From: Bradyrhizobium australiense
GTDB lineage: Bacteria; Pseudomonadota; Alphaproteobacteria; Rhizobiales; Xanthobacteraceae
Assembly (NCBI RefSeq): GCF_013114825.1
Contig: NZ_JAAVLX010000010.1
Coordinates: forward strand, 124,001 to 188,000
Direction of reading: 5' to 3'
Length of the DNA stretch: 64,000 nt
The notes beneath the pieces are model-generated. The model had not been told where the DNA came from. It made no database searches and saw nothing but the letters and a program-made list of their open reading frames with translations. The translations under genes and the position numbers were made by a program. Shown piece after piece: positions 25,201 through 34,027 of this stretch (the first letter of the stretch is position 1; each line of letters opens with the position of its first letter).

Positions 25201-27545
25201 CCTTTTGCAATGCCTATGATGCCGGCGTGCTGCTGAAGATTGGCGACAATTTGCATTTCAGCGCCCATCACGGACCCATACGGACAGGTCAACAGCCACG
25301 TCCAATCAACAGAGACTGGGTCGTAGGTCGCTCGGTCGTCGACAAGGCACCGGTGCAGGTGTCCGATTTTCAGGCTCCCGAGGCCGGCGAGTTTCCAGAG
25401 GGACAGCGACAGTCGCGCGAACAGGGGCACCGCTGCACGCTCAGTGTACCGCTCTTGCGGGAGGGAGAGGCCATCGGCGCGATCGCACTGCGTCGCCTGG
25501 AACCGGTAGCGTTCAGCGACAAGCAGATCGCGCTGCTCCAGACCTTTGCCGACCAGGCCGTGATCGCCATCGGCAATGTGCGGCTGTTCGAGGAAGTGCA
25601 GGCGCGCACGCGCGAGCTATCGGAAGCCCTGACCTACCAGACCGGAAGCAGCAACATTCTGCGCGTCATTGCCTCCTCGCCGACTGACGTCAAGCCGGTG
25701 CTCAAAGCCATCGTCGAGAGTGCCTGCGAACTCTGCGACGCCGACGATGCCCTGATGACCCTCAAGGAAGGCGACGACTTGACCTTCCAGGCACAGCACG
25801 GGTCAATTCCGGTGGTGTGGGAACGCCAGCCGATCAACCGTGAATTCCCCTCCGGAAAGGCCGTGCTCGACCACAGGGCCGTGCATGTGCGCGACCTGCT
25901 CGCCCCCGAAGGCGAAGAATTCCCCGCCGCCCGTGAATTCGCTCGCCGTTCCAATGTCCGCACCGTGCTTAGCGTGCCGCTGATGCGCGAAGGCCAAAGC
26001 GTCGGTGTCATCGTGCTTCGCCGCACCGAGGTGCGCCCATTCACCGATAAGCAGATCGCTTTGCTGCAGACCTTCGCCGATCAGGCCGTGATCGCCATCG
26101 GCAATGTCCGGCTGTTCGAGGAGGTGCAGGCGAAGACGCGCGATCTGGAGGAATCGCTGCAGCAGCAGACCGCGACGGCCGACGTACTCAGGGTAATCAG
26201 CGCTTCGCCCGGCGAACTGGGCCCGGTGTTCCAGATCATGCTGGAAAACGCCGTGCGCCTGTGCGAGGCGAAGTTTGCCATGCTGTTCTTGCGGGAGGAC
26301 GATCAGTTCCGCGCGGTCAGAACGTGGAACATTCCGCCCGCCTTCAGCGAATTCCTCGCTACACATCCAATCCGTAGCGACCCGAAAGTCCCCCTTGGTC
26401 GGGTCGTGGCCACCAAGCAGCCGGTGCAGGTTCCGGACGTGCTCGAGGATCAGTCGTTTGTCGAAGGCTACCCCGGCATGGTCAATGTTGCGGAGCTTGG
26501 AGGCGCCCGAACACTGCTCCAGGTGCCGATGCTCAAGGACGATGAGCTCGTTGGCAGCATCGGCATCTACCGTCAGGAGGTGCGGCCCTTCACTGACAAG
26601 CAGGTCGCTCTGGTGCAGAACTTTGCCGCCCAGGCGGTGATCGCCATCGAGAATGCTCGCCTGCTCAACGAGCTGCGCCAACGCACCAACGATCTTTCAA
26701 AATCGCTGGACGAGCTCCGCACCGCGCAGGACCGCCTGGTGCAGACCGAAAAGCTTGCCTCCCTCGGCCAGCTTACCGCGGGCATTGCGCACGAGATCAA
26801 GAACCCGCTCAACTTCGTCAACAATTTCGCTGCCCTTTCAGCGGAATTAACCGAGGAGTTGAACGATGCGCTCAAGCAAGCCGAAGTCGGCGAGAAAATC
26901 CGTGCGGAAGTGGACGAATTAGCGGGGCTCTTGAAGGGCAACCTTGAAAAGGTCTTGCAGCACGGCAAGCGCGCCGATTCCATCGTCAAGAATATGCTGC
27001 TGCATTCGCGCGAGGGCGGCGGCGAGCACCGCCCGTCCGACATCAATGCGCTGGTCGACGAAAGCGTCAACCTCGCATACCACGGCGCCCGCGCCGAGAA
27101 GCCGGGCTTCAACGTCACGATCGAGCGCGATTTCGATCCGGCCGCCGGCCAAGCCGATCTGTTCCCGCAAGAAATCACCCGCGTGATCCTCAATCTGGTC
27201 TCGAACGGCTTCCATGCGGTGACCAAGCGAGGCAACAAAGGTGGAGAGCCCGGCTTCGAGCCGACGCTGCGGACGAGCACGAAAAACCTGGGCGAAAGCG
27301 TCGAAATCCGCATCCGCGACAACGGCACCGGCATTCCGCCCGAGGTGAAGGAGAAGATGTTCAACCCCTTCTTCACCACCAAGCCGGCCGGCGAAGGGAC
27401 AGGGTTGGGTCTATCCATGAGCCACGACATCATCGTGAAACAACATGGCGGCACAATTGACGTGGATACTGAACCAGGTCATTTCACCGAATTCCGCATC
27501 GTGTTGCCGCGAACAAGCAACTTTGCAGAAAAATCTAGAGGATAG
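22290..27545 (+). CDS. Soluble histidine kinase with eight tandem GAF domains
   Basis: A 1751-residue cytoplasmic kinase. After a coiled coil (about residues 10-70) come eight GAF modules of about 175 residues, each opened by a word like QTATADVLKVIASSPSDVQPV and closed by FADQAVIAIENVRLFNEVQ. A coiled coil then leads to a HisKA-like domain with the box LASLGQLTAGIAHEIKNPLN, an N box VILNLVSNGFHAV, G1 DNGTGI and G2 GEGTGLGLSMSHDII. There is no membrane segment, so inputs are internal ligands, redox or light. The start is uncertain: ATG 22290 or 22299 are likely, and a TTG at 22239 opens the same frame. It is followed after 2 bases by a receiver gene and then a receiver-cyclase gene. Confidence 0.93.
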   Translation: MVGMATLPENRSVAIDELESAITEMESRLESARAERDEAKAHQVELEIENANLRRELNLAREQQKASAGILSVISSSVADTEPVFESILSSIKHLFDGEESLIFLTSEEGLLQIAAARGPNAEAARERFPIPIEGTASELAIRERRLVRSADVQNDPDVPIDLRETARRIGQNYSMAIAPMLWENKAIGTIFVGRTSMVPFTDRECELLNSFADQAVIAIQNARLFNDTREALERQTATADILKVIASSPSDVQPVFEAVAESAKRLLSGFSTTVLHFIGEELHLVAYTPTSPEADEALKASFPRKLAEFPTFGLVRNGETIQFADTEAEEVPEANRELARLRGFRSVLFTPLMNRGTPVGMISVTRAEPGAFAPHHMQLLQTFAAQAVIAIENTRLFNETKEALERQTATAEILKVIASSPSDVQPVFDAIAHSANRLIGGFSAAVFRYSDGKIHLAAFTPTDPAGDAVLQSSFPVPLEKFPPYRLTRDGAPAELPDTDLEPAARGIARARGYRSMLFAPLMNDGEPVGIITVTRVATGPFGEQHTRLLQMFADQAVIAIKNVGLFNEVQARTNDLAESLQQQTAVGDVLKTISRSTFDLQPVLDTLVNSAAQLCDADMAFIMRRVGDEYRAGAAVGYTDAYIDFLTNHPLAVNRGTVTGRTVLEKRPIQITDVVADPEYTLHETTTLAGQRTTLGVPLLRENEPIGVIVLARQRVEPFTEKQIDLVATFADQAVIAIENVRLFNEVQKRTEDLSESLQQQTATADVLKVISRSAFDLETVLNTLTESAARLCNADMAAVTRQHPEGGYHHATRYNFPPEWDRFSSTTRVYPGRGNLIGRVLLESKTVQIADVLADPEYAFPEQQKAGGYRTLLGVPLLRSGQPIGVLFLGRTTVQPFSDKQIELVQTFADQAVIAIENVRLFDEVQTRTEELSEALQQQTATGEVLKVIASSPTDVTPALQAIVESACTFCNAYDAGVLLKIGDNLHFSAHHGPIRTGQQPRPINRDWVVGRSVVDKAPVQVSDFQAPEAGEFPEGQRQSREQGHRCTLSVPLLREGEAIGAIALRRLEPVAFSDKQIALLQTFADQAVIAIGNVRLFEEVQARTRELSEALTYQTGSSNILRVIASSPTDVKPVLKAIVESACELCDADDALMTLKEGDDLTFQAQHGSIPVVWERQPINREFPSGKAVLDHRAVHVRDLLAPEGEEFPAAREFARRSNVRTVLSVPLMREGQSVGVIVLRRTEVRPFTDKQIALLQTFADQAVIAIGNVRLFEEVQAKTRDLEESLQQQTATADVLRVISASPGELGPVFQIMLENAVRLCEAKFAMLFLREDDQFRAVRTWNIPPAFSEFLATHPIRSDPKVPLGRVVATKQPVQVPDVLEDQSFVEGYPGMVNVAELGGARTLLQVPMLKDDELVGSIGIYRQEVRPFTDKQVALVQNFAAQAVIAIENARLLNELRQRTNDLSKSLDELRTAQDRLVQTEKLASLGQLTAGIAHEIKNPLNFVNNFAALSAELTEELNDALKQAEVGEKIRAEVDELAGLLKGNLEKVLQHGKRADSIVKNMLLHSREGGGEHRPSDINALVDESVNLAYHGARAEKPGFNVTIERDFDPAAGQADLFPQEITRVILNLVSNGFHAVTKRGNKGGEPGFEPTLRTSTKNLGESVEIRIRDNGTGIPPEVKEKMFNPFFTTKPAGEGTGLGLSMSHDIIVKQHGGTIDVDTEPGHFTEFRIVLPRTSNFAEKSRG
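22500..26690 (+). repeat. Eight-fold tandem coding repeat (GAF units, about 530 bp each)
   Basis: Near-identical words recur at regular spacing inside the kinase gene. GCCGACCAGGC(C/G)GT-ATCGC-type sequences occur near 22929, 23449, 23949, 24484, 25021, 25549, 26079 and 26624, and CAGACXGC-type unit starts near 22993, 23510, 24040, 24572, 25109, 25639 and 26167. Units 2-3, 4-5 and 6-7 are most alike, which suggests stepwise duplication. Such repeats can shrink or grow by recombination. Confidence 0.8.
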
Positions 27546-27547
27546 CC

Positions 27548-27937
27548 GTGAGTGTTCTGGTTCTAGTTGTTGATGATGAGCCCGACGTGGAAGCGTTGTT
27601 CCGCCAGCAATTCCGCCGCGACCTGCGCGCGCAGCGATTCGTCATGGACTTCGCCAGTTCCGCGCCGGATGCGCTGGCGCGCGTCGGCTCGACTATCGAG
27701 CATTCGCTAATCCTGATTCTGTCCGACATCAACATGCCCGGCATGACGGGGCTGGAAATGCTGCCGAAGGTCAAGGAAATGCGGCCCGAGGTGCCGGTCA
27801 TCATGATCACGGCCTATGGCGATGCCGACACAAAGCGCAAGGCACTCGAGAACGGCGCGACTGACCTTCTGACCAAACCGATCGACTTCGTGACGCTGCG
27901 TCGGGAGATCGATGCTAGGCTCGAGCAAGCCGCATGA
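27548..27937 (+). CDS. Single-domain response regulator (CheY-like)
   Basis: A 129-residue lone receiver domain. It has the acidic pair in VVDDEPDVEALF, the phospho-acceptor Asp in ILSDINMPGMTG, Thr in MITAYGD and Lys in LLTKPIDF. No output domain follows. It starts at GTG 27548, two bases after the kinase stop, and its stop overlaps the ATG of the receiver-cyclase. It could pass phosphate from the GAF kinase to another protein, or act as a phosphate sink for the second receiver; which of these is not shown by sequence. Confidence 0.93.
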   Translation: MSVLVLVVDDEPDVEALFRQQFRRDLRAQRFVMDFASSAPDALARVGSTIEHSLILILSDINMPGMTGLEMLPKVKEMRPEVPVIMITAYGDADTKRKALENGATDLLTKPIDFVTLRREIDARLEQAA

Positions 27938-29181
27938 CTGCAACAATCCTCGTGGTCGACGATGAGCCGGATCTGGAGGCACTGATCCTTCAGAAATTCC
28001 GACGGCAGGTTCGCGAGGGTTTGGTCAGCTTCATGTTTGCGCGTGACGGGCTCGAGGCGTTGCAGTCGCTGGAAGAGCATCCGCACGTCGACCTGGTGGT
28101 CTCCGACATCAACATGCCGCGAATGGACGGCCTGTCACTGCTCGCCAAACTGCAAGAATCCGAGGACAAGACATCGACCATTATCGTGTCGGCTTACGGC
28201 GACATGAGCAACATCCGCACCGCGATGAATCGCGGCGCGTTCGACTTCCTGACCAAGCCGATCGATTTCGCCGATCTCGAAGCGACGATCGACAAGACCC
28301 TGCGGCACATCGAAGTGCTGCGCGAGGCACGTCGCCGTCAGGCGGAAGCCGAGCGCGCCCATGCTTCGCTCTCCCGCTATTTCTCGCCCCAGCTCGCCAA
28401 GCGGCTTGCGGCCAGCGCGGGCGACAGCACGGAGGTGACCTGGCGCGATGTTGCGGTCATCTTCACCGACATAACCGGCTTCACCTCGCTCGTTGAGACT
28501 GCCGCGCCCGAACTTCTTGGGGAACTGCTCAACGAATATGTGGCCGGAATGACCGATGTCGTCTTCGCGCATGAGGGAACCGTGGCGAAGGTGATCGGCG
28601 ATGCGATCGAGGTACTGTTCAATGCGCCCAGCGACCAGCCCGACTATGCGACGCGCGCAGTAGCCTGCGCGCGGGAGCTCGACGCATGGGGGGAGGCGTT
28701 TCGCGAACGGTGGAAGGCGAGAGGCGTGAGTTTCGGCGCCACCCGCATCGGCGTTCACGCCGGTCCTGCACTGGTCGGCAATTTCGGGGGCAGCCGCTTC
28801 TTTGATTACACTGCTTATGGCGACACCATCAACACGGCGGCGAGGCTTGAAGTGGCGAATAAGTTTCTCGGTACCCGGATCTGCGTCAGTGCGACAATTG
28901 CAAATGCAGTGGAGAATTTTAGGGGCCGACCGGTCGGCGATCTCGTGCTGCGTGGGCGCAGCGAACCATTGCGCGCCTACGAGCCCTTATCTGCAGCGAG
29001 TTTCGGGGCGCCGGCGACATCGCAGTATGGCCAAGCTTTCGCCAAGCTTGAGGCCGGTGATGCCAATGCAATGCCGGCCTTTGCCGCTCTTGTCGGCTCG
29101 CACGCCGAGGATCCTCTGGCCAACTTTCACCTAAAGCGGCTACTCAACGGCGCGAAGGGTGTCCGCATGCAGCTTGAATAG
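27934..29181 (+). CDS. Receiver-adenylate cyclase (class III) response regulator
   Basis: A 415-residue protein with receiver domain (1-120; Asp in VVSDINMPRMDG, Lys in FLTKPIDF), a coiled linker (about 125-150), then a class III nucleotidyl cyclase domain (about 165-340). The two metal-binding Asp are in VIFTDITGFTSL and KVIGDAIEVLF, and the transition-state Asn and Arg in YGDTINTAARLE. The Lys before IGD and the YGDT word fit adenylate rather than guanylate cyclase. A C-terminal tail of about 70 residues follows. The ATG overlaps the previous stop (ATGA). Phosphorylation from the GAF kinase probably sets cAMP output (inference). Confidence 0.92.
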   Translation: MTATILVVDDEPDLEALILQKFRRQVREGLVSFMFARDGLEALQSLEEHPHVDLVVSDINMPRMDGLSLLAKLQESEDKTSTIIVSAYGDMSNIRTAMNRGAFDFLTKPIDFADLEATIDKTLRHIEVLREARRRQAEAERAHASLSRYFSPQLAKRLAASAGDSTEVTWRDVAVIFTDITGFTSLVETAAPELLGELLNEYVAGMTDVVFAHEGTVAKVIGDAIEVLFNAPSDQPDYATRAVACARELDAWGEAFRERWKARGVSFGATRIGVHAGPALVGNFGGSRFFDYTAYGDTINTAARLEVANKFLGTRICVSATIANAVENFRGRPVGDLVLRGRSEPLRAYEPLSAASFGAPATSQYGQAFAKLEAGDANAMPAFAALVGSHAEDPLANFHLKRLLNGAKGVRMQLE

Positions 29182-29191
29182 CCCGGTAGCC

Positions 29192-30766
29192 CTACTCCGC
29201 CATCTCCACCGGCGTCGACGGGCCGGCCAGCGGCCGTTCCTCCATCGCGATGATGCATAGCGCGGCGGTCGCGAGCAGCGCGGCGGCGGCGCCGAACACG
29301 TAGCGGAACGCCGTGATCATGTCGGCAATCGGGATCGCATTGGCGGGGCCGCGATGTTCGCCGAGCGAGATGCCGGCGCCGAGCGCCATCAACAGGATAG
29401 CGCTAAAGGCAGCGACCGTGAACGACGACATCAGCGCGCGGAAGAAATTCATCGCGCCCGTGACGGTGCCGATCTGCGGGCGCGCCACAGAGTTCTGCAG
29501 CGAGACCACGCTGACCGGGAACGTGGTGCCGAGCCCGAGCGCGAACAGCGACAGGACGATCAGCAAGCCCCACAGCGGCAGCGTCGTCATGGTCAGCACG
29601 ATGCCGAAGACGGTCGCCGCCGACGTTCCGGCGATGGCGACGCGCTTGTAGTGCTTGGCGCGCGCCATGGTCCGTCCGGCGATCGCGGCCCCACAGGTGG
29701 AGATCGCGGCGAGCGGAATCAGCGCCAGCCCCGCTTCGCTCGCGGTCAGATGATAGACGACCTCGTAATACAGCGGCAGATGCACGGTCAGCCCGGTGAT
29801 GGCGCCGAGCGCACAGGCACCCGCCACCATGGCATATGGCACCACCGTCCCACCGAGGAGCGGCAACGGCAGGAACGGCTCTTCGGCATTGCGCGCGTGC
29901 CAGACAAAGGCGAGCGCCAGCGCCACCGAAGCACCGATCATCGCCATGATCGCGGGCGACAGCCAGGCATAACGATTGCCGCCCCAGGTCAGCACCAGCA
30001 TGACGACAACGGCGGAGGCCATCAGCAGCACGCCGCCGATCCAGTCGACCTTGCGCCGGCGGTGGAACACGGGGATCTTGCCCATCTTCGGCAGCAGCAG
30101 AAACAGCGCGCCGACGGCGAGCGGCACATTGATCCAGAAGATCATGGACCAGTGCAGATGCTCCGCGAACACGCCGCCGAGCACGGGGCCCATCAAGCCC
30201 GCCGCCATCCAGACGCCGCTGAAATAGGCCTGATACCTGCCGCGTTCGCGTGGGCTAACCACATCGGAAATCACTGTCTGCACGACCGGCATGATGCCGC
30301 CGCCGCCCAGCCCTTGCAGGCCGCGCGCAACGATCAATACCGGCATGTTCGGCGCTGCCGCGCAGAGAATCGAGCCAACCGTGAACAGGGCCAGCGAAAC
30401 GGTGATCATGACGCGGCGGCCGTAGATGTCACTCAGCGTGCCGAACACGGGTGCTACCGCAGTCGAGGCCAGGAGATAGGCGGTGATGACCCAAGACAGG
30501 TTGCTGACGTCGTTGAACTGGCGGCCGATGGTCGGCAGCGCCGTCGCCACGATGGTCTGGTCGAGCGCCGCAAGGAACATCGTCAGCAGCAGGCTCATCA
30601 GGATGGTGCGGACCTCGTCCGGGGTCAGCGGCGCGGGCGGCGCGATTGGCGGCGCATCGCTGACCTCGATGACCTCTGTCGTGATGCGCGAGAGCTCGCC
30701 GCCGATGTCGTCGGGCAATATCGTCTGGTCGGCGGGTTCACGACCCTGCCGTTCGTGCATGTTCAT
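29192..30766 (-). CDS. MFS drug/solute exporter, DHA2 (14-TM) family
   Basis: About 524 residues with 14 predicted membrane segments after a 50-residue acidic, Pro-rich cytoplasmic start. The DHA2 words are present: LDQTIVATALPTI in the first helix, motif A GTLSDIYGRR after the second, and motif C GPVLGGVFAEHLHW in the fifth. Relatives include EmrB/QacA proton antiporters for lipophilic compounds. I chose ATG 30766 (MNMHERQ); the frame is open to 30907 but that part looks non-coding. No membrane fusion partner (EmrA) or TetR regulator is adjacent. It converges with the cyclase gene. Confidence 0.93.
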   Translation of the reverse strand: MNMHERQGREPADQTILPDDIGGELSRITTEVIEVSDAPPIAPPAPLTPDEVRTILMSLLLTMFLAALDQTIVATALPTIGRQFNDVSNLSWVITAYLLASTAVAPVFGTLSDIYGRRVMITVSLALFTVGSILCAAAPNMPVLIVARGLQGLGGGGIMPVVQTVISDVVSPRERGRYQAYFSGVWMAAGLMGPVLGGVFAEHLHWSMIFWINVPLAVGALFLLLPKMGKIPVFHRRRKVDWIGGVLLMASAVVVMLVLTWGGNRYAWLSPAIMAMIGASVALALAFVWHARNAEEPFLPLPLLGGTVVPYAMVAGACALGAITGLTVHLPLYYEVVYHLTASEAGLALIPLAAISTCGAAIAGRTMARAKHYKRVAIAGTSAATVFGIVLTMTTLPLWGLLIVLSLFALGLGTTFPVSVVSLQNSVARPQIGTVTGAMNFFRALMSSFTVAAFSAILLMALGAGISLGEHRGPANAIPIADMITAFRYVFGAAAALLATAALCIIAMEERPLAGPSTPVEMAE

Positions 30767-30927
30767 GTCGGACGTAATATTGTTCCGCGCGGCCAATGCC
30801 GCCGAGATGGAATCACCACATGGGACGCACCATAGAGGGCAAATTCCTCTCGCGGCAGCGCCTCGCGCGCATGGGTGCATCCCGCGAGAATACCGTCGCG
30901 CTTCCACGATTGGTCAGTGCGGAAGCT

Positions 30928-31443
30928 TCAGGCTTTGGGCCGATTCTTGAGCCGCGCCCGCTTCGGCAACAAGGCCGGCCATTGCACGATGTGGTCCTCG
31001 AGGTCTTCGTCGGGGATTTCGTCCTCGGTGCCCTGCACCCGGCCGCGCACCGAAACGCCGGCTTCATGCACGGTGTTGGGATCGCCCGAGATCAGCGGAT
31101 GCCACCAATAGAGATCGCGCCCCTCCGCGACCAGCTTGTAGCCGCAGCTTGGCGGCAGCCAGTTCAGGGTCCGGACATTCTCAGGCGTCAGGCGGACGCA
31201 ATCCGGAACCTTGTCGGAACGGTTCTGGTAGTCCTTGCAGGCGCACAGGCCGGAATCCAGCAGCTTGCAGGAAACATGGGTGAAGTAGATTTTCCCGGTG
31301 TCCTCGTCCTCGAGTTTTTCCAGGCAACAGCGCGCGCAGCCGTCGCACAGGCTTTCCCATTCGGCGTTGGACATCTCCTCCAACGTCTTGGTTTTCCAGA
31401 AGAATCCCTCCTGGCCGGAAGCTCGTTTGGGCGGTGCGGTCAT
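30928..31443 (-). CDS. YcgN/UPF0260 family cysteine-cluster protein
   Basis: A 171-residue cytoplasmic protein with the family's cysteine pattern: CDGCARCC near residue 35, then C-KLLDSGLCACKDY and further single Cys (DCVRL, SCGYKL). These suggest binding of zinc or an iron-sulfur cluster; the biochemical role of YcgN is unknown. ATG 31443 (MTAPPKRASG) was chosen over longer frames that run through low-complexity sequence. It is divergent from the PBP1A gene with about 275 bases between, which hold both promoters. Confidence 0.9.
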   Translation of the reverse strand: MTAPPKRASGQEGFFWKTKTLEEMSNAEWESLCDGCARCCLEKLEDEDTGKIYFTHVSCKLLDSGLCACKDYQNRSDKVPDCVRLTPENVRTLNWLPPSCGYKLVAEGRDLYWWHPLISGDPNTVHEAGVSVRGRVQGTEDEIPDEDLEDHIVQWPALLPKRARLKNRPKA

Positions 31444-31718
31444 GCAATCAGTCGTTTTCTCGGGTCGGTCGGCTGCGGCCCTTCCTGGAGGTCCGGCGAC
31501 GGGGGCGCAAGCGGGACTCACTAGGGGGCCAAGAGCCAACGGCAGCGTTAGGGCTGACCATCAAAATGGTGAGCGAGAGCATTGGTTTATAACCCCCGCT
31601 CGGATAGAACAATGGCGAGTCCCCGAGGCCGTAAAAGCGCCTTGGGTTTGCCTCAACATCAAGCAAAGACGTCTCGACCGGCCCCGCCGGGCGCGACTAG
31701 AACAGATCAAGGGTCCCG

Positions 31719-34004
31719 GTGCGCCAGATCGTGTCTCCAGATTTGAAGCAGAAGATCCGGAACTTCTTTCTGGATCTGGACGCGCGCATCGACTCGACGC
31801 TGTTCTCGTCGGGCAAGGGCCTGCGCGAGCTGTACGAGCGCTATTCCACCTTCATGGACCGCTTCTATGTCGGCCGCTGGAAGCGCTGGGTGTTCATCGA
31901 ACCGTTTTCGGAGGCCGCCACCCTGGGCCTCGGTGGCCTGATCATGATGCTGGCGCTGGCGATCCCCGCGTTCCGCGAAACCGCCGACGACGACTGGCTG
32001 AAGAAATCCGATCTCGCGGTGTCGTTCCTCGACCGCTACGGCAATCCGATCGGCAGTCGCGGTATCAAGCACAACGACTCGATCCCGCTGGAGGATTTTC
32101 CGGACAATCTGATCAAGGCGACGCTGGCGACCGAAGACCGCCGCTTCTACGACCATTTCGGCATCGACATCCCCGGCACCGCCCGCGCGCTCGTGACCAA
32201 CGCGCAGGCCGGCGGCGTCCGCCAGGGCGGTTCGTCGATCACGCAGCAATTGGCCAAGAACCTGTTCCTGAGCAACGAGCGCACCATCGAGCGCAAGGTG
32301 AAGGAAGCGTTTCTGGCGGTCTGGCTCGAGACGCGACTGACCAAGAACGAAATTCTGAAGCTGTATCTGGACCGCGCCTATATGGGTGGCGGCACTTTCG
32401 GCGTAGACGGGGCGGCGCATTTCTACTTCAACAAGTCGGCGCGCGACGTCACTCTGGCGGAATCGGCGATGCTGGCCGGCCTGTTCAAGGCACCGACCAA
32501 ATACGCCCCGCACATCAACCTGCCCGCCGCCCGCGCCCGCGCCAACGTCGTGCTCGACAATCTCGTCGATGCCGGCTTCATGACCGAGGGCCAGGTGTTC
32601 GGTGCTCGACGCAACCCGGCGATCGCCGTCGACCGCCGTGACGAAAATTCGCCGAACTACTACCTCGATTACGCCTTCGACGAGATGCGCAAGCTGGTCG
32701 ACACGTTCCCGAAATCCTACACCGAGCGGGTCTTCGTGGTCCGCACCGCGATCGACATGAACGTGCAGCGCGCCGCCGAGGAAGCGGTTGAAAACCAGTT
32801 GCGCCAGTTTGGCCGCGATTACCACGCCACGCAGGCATCCGTCGTGGTTGCCGATCTCGACGGCGGGGTCCGCGCCATGGTCGGGGGACGCGACTATGGC
32901 GCGAGCCAGTTCAACCGCGCGACCGACGCCTACCGACAGCCGGGCTCCTCGTTCAAGCCCTACGTCTACACCACGGCGCTCTTGAACGGGTACAAGCCGT
33001 CTTCGATCGTGGTCGACGGCCCGGTCTGCATCGGCAACTGGTGCCCACAGAACTATGGCCACTCCTATTCCGGCTCGGTCACGCTGACCCAGGCGATCAC
33101 CCGCTCGATCAACGTCGTGCCGGTGAAGCTCTCGATTGCGCTGGGCGGCAAATCGCCGAACCCCGCCAAGGCCGGCCGCGTCAAGATCACCGAGGTGGCA
33201 CGCCGGTTCGGCCTCACCGCCCCCCTTCCGGATACGCCGTCGATGCCGATCGGCTCCGACGAAGTCACCGTGCTCGAACACGCGGTCGCCTACGCGACCT
33301 TCCCGAACAAGGGCAAGTCGGTGAAACCTCACGCGGTGCTGGAAGTGCGCACCGGCGCCGGCGATCTGGTCTGGCGCTTCGATCGCGACGGCAAGAAGCC
33401 GATGCAAGCCATTCCCGCCTCCGTCGCAGCCGACATGGCGTGGATGATGAGCCATGTCGTCAGCGAAGGCACCGCCCGCCGCGCCGCGCTCGACGGCATC
33501 CCGACCGCCGGCAAGACCGGCACCACGAACGCCTACCGTGACGCCTGGTTCGTCGGCTACACCGGCAACTTCACCTGCGCCGTCTGGTACGGCAATGACG
33601 ACTACTCGCCGACCAACCGCATGACCGGCGGTTCGCTGCCGGCGCAGACCTGGCACGACATCATGGTGGTCGCGCATCAGGGCGTCGAGGTGAAGGAAAT
33701 TCCCGGCATCGGCATGGGAACGAAACTGCCGCAACCGGCCCTGCCCGCCAACGTTGCCGGCGCCGGCGCGGCACGGGTGCTGGAGACCAAGCCGGGGCCG
33801 CCGCCGGTGTTGACCAAGCGGGGGGCGGATATTCTGGTGCGCGTCGAGCGGCTGCTCGACGAGGCCGGCAAGGCCGCGGGCAAGACCTCGTCCAACGACC
33901 AGAAGCAGCCCTCCAATCCGATCACATCTGGCGCGCTGGCGTTTCCGGAGAACTATGTCGCAGCCGCTGGCGAGCAGGCTGCGCCGGAGCAGCGGAAGAA
34001 TTGA
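31719..34004 (+). CDS. Penicillin-binding protein 1A family, bifunctional peptidoglycan synthase
   Basis: A 761-residue class A PBP. A cytoplasmic N-terminus is followed by a membrane anchor (ATLGLGGLIMMLALAIPAF), a GT51 glycosyltransferase domain with the catalytic Glu in ATEDRRFYDHFG and the GGSSITQQLAKNL motif, and a transpeptidase domain with the SXXK motif in GSSFKPYVY, an SXN-like SINVVPVK and KTGTT. The C-terminal 80 residues are low-complexity. GTG 31719 follows AAGGG. It polymerises and crosslinks the cell wall in the periplasm. A nested inverted repeat follows the stop. Confidence 0.95.
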   Translation: MRQIVSPDLKQKIRNFFLDLDARIDSTLFSSGKGLRELYERYSTFMDRFYVGRWKRWVFIEPFSEAATLGLGGLIMMLALAIPAFRETADDDWLKKSDLAVSFLDRYGNPIGSRGIKHNDSIPLEDFPDNLIKATLATEDRRFYDHFGIDIPGTARALVTNAQAGGVRQGGSSITQQLAKNLFLSNERTIERKVKEAFLAVWLETRLTKNEILKLYLDRAYMGGGTFGVDGAAHFYFNKSARDVTLAESAMLAGLFKAPTKYAPHINLPAARARANVVLDNLVDAGFMTEGQVFGARRNPAIAVDRRDENSPNYYLDYAFDEMRKLVDTFPKSYTERVFVVRTAIDMNVQRAAEEAVENQLRQFGRDYHATQASVVVADLDGGVRAMVGGRDYGASQFNRATDAYRQPGSSFKPYVYTTALLNGYKPSSIVVDGPVCIGNWCPQNYGHSYSGSVTLTQAITRSINVVPVKLSIALGGKSPNPAKAGRVKITEVARRFGLTAPLPDTPSMPIGSDEVTVLEHAVAYATFPNKGKSVKPHAVLEVRTGAGDLVWRFDRDGKKPMQAIPASVAADMAWMMSHVVSEGTARRAALDGIPTAGKTGTTNAYRDAWFVGYTGNFTCAVWYGNDDYSPTNRMTGGSLPAQTWHDIMVVAHQGVEVKEIPGIGMGTKLPQPALPANVAGAGAARVLETKPGPPPVLTKRGADILVRVERLLDEAGKAAGKTSSNDQKQPSNPITSGALAFPENYVAAAGEQAAPEQRKN

Positions 34005-34027
34005 AAAGTATGATCCGGCAGATTCTT

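Noticed and set aside
29354..30835. A 493-codon frame antisense to the MFS exporter
   Set aside because: Its Arg/Gln/His-rich composition is typical of a high-GC shadow frame.
31707..33734. A 675-codon open frame on the minus strand across PBP1A
   Set aside because: Antisense to a gene with all PBP motifs; the product is low-complexity and unlike any family.
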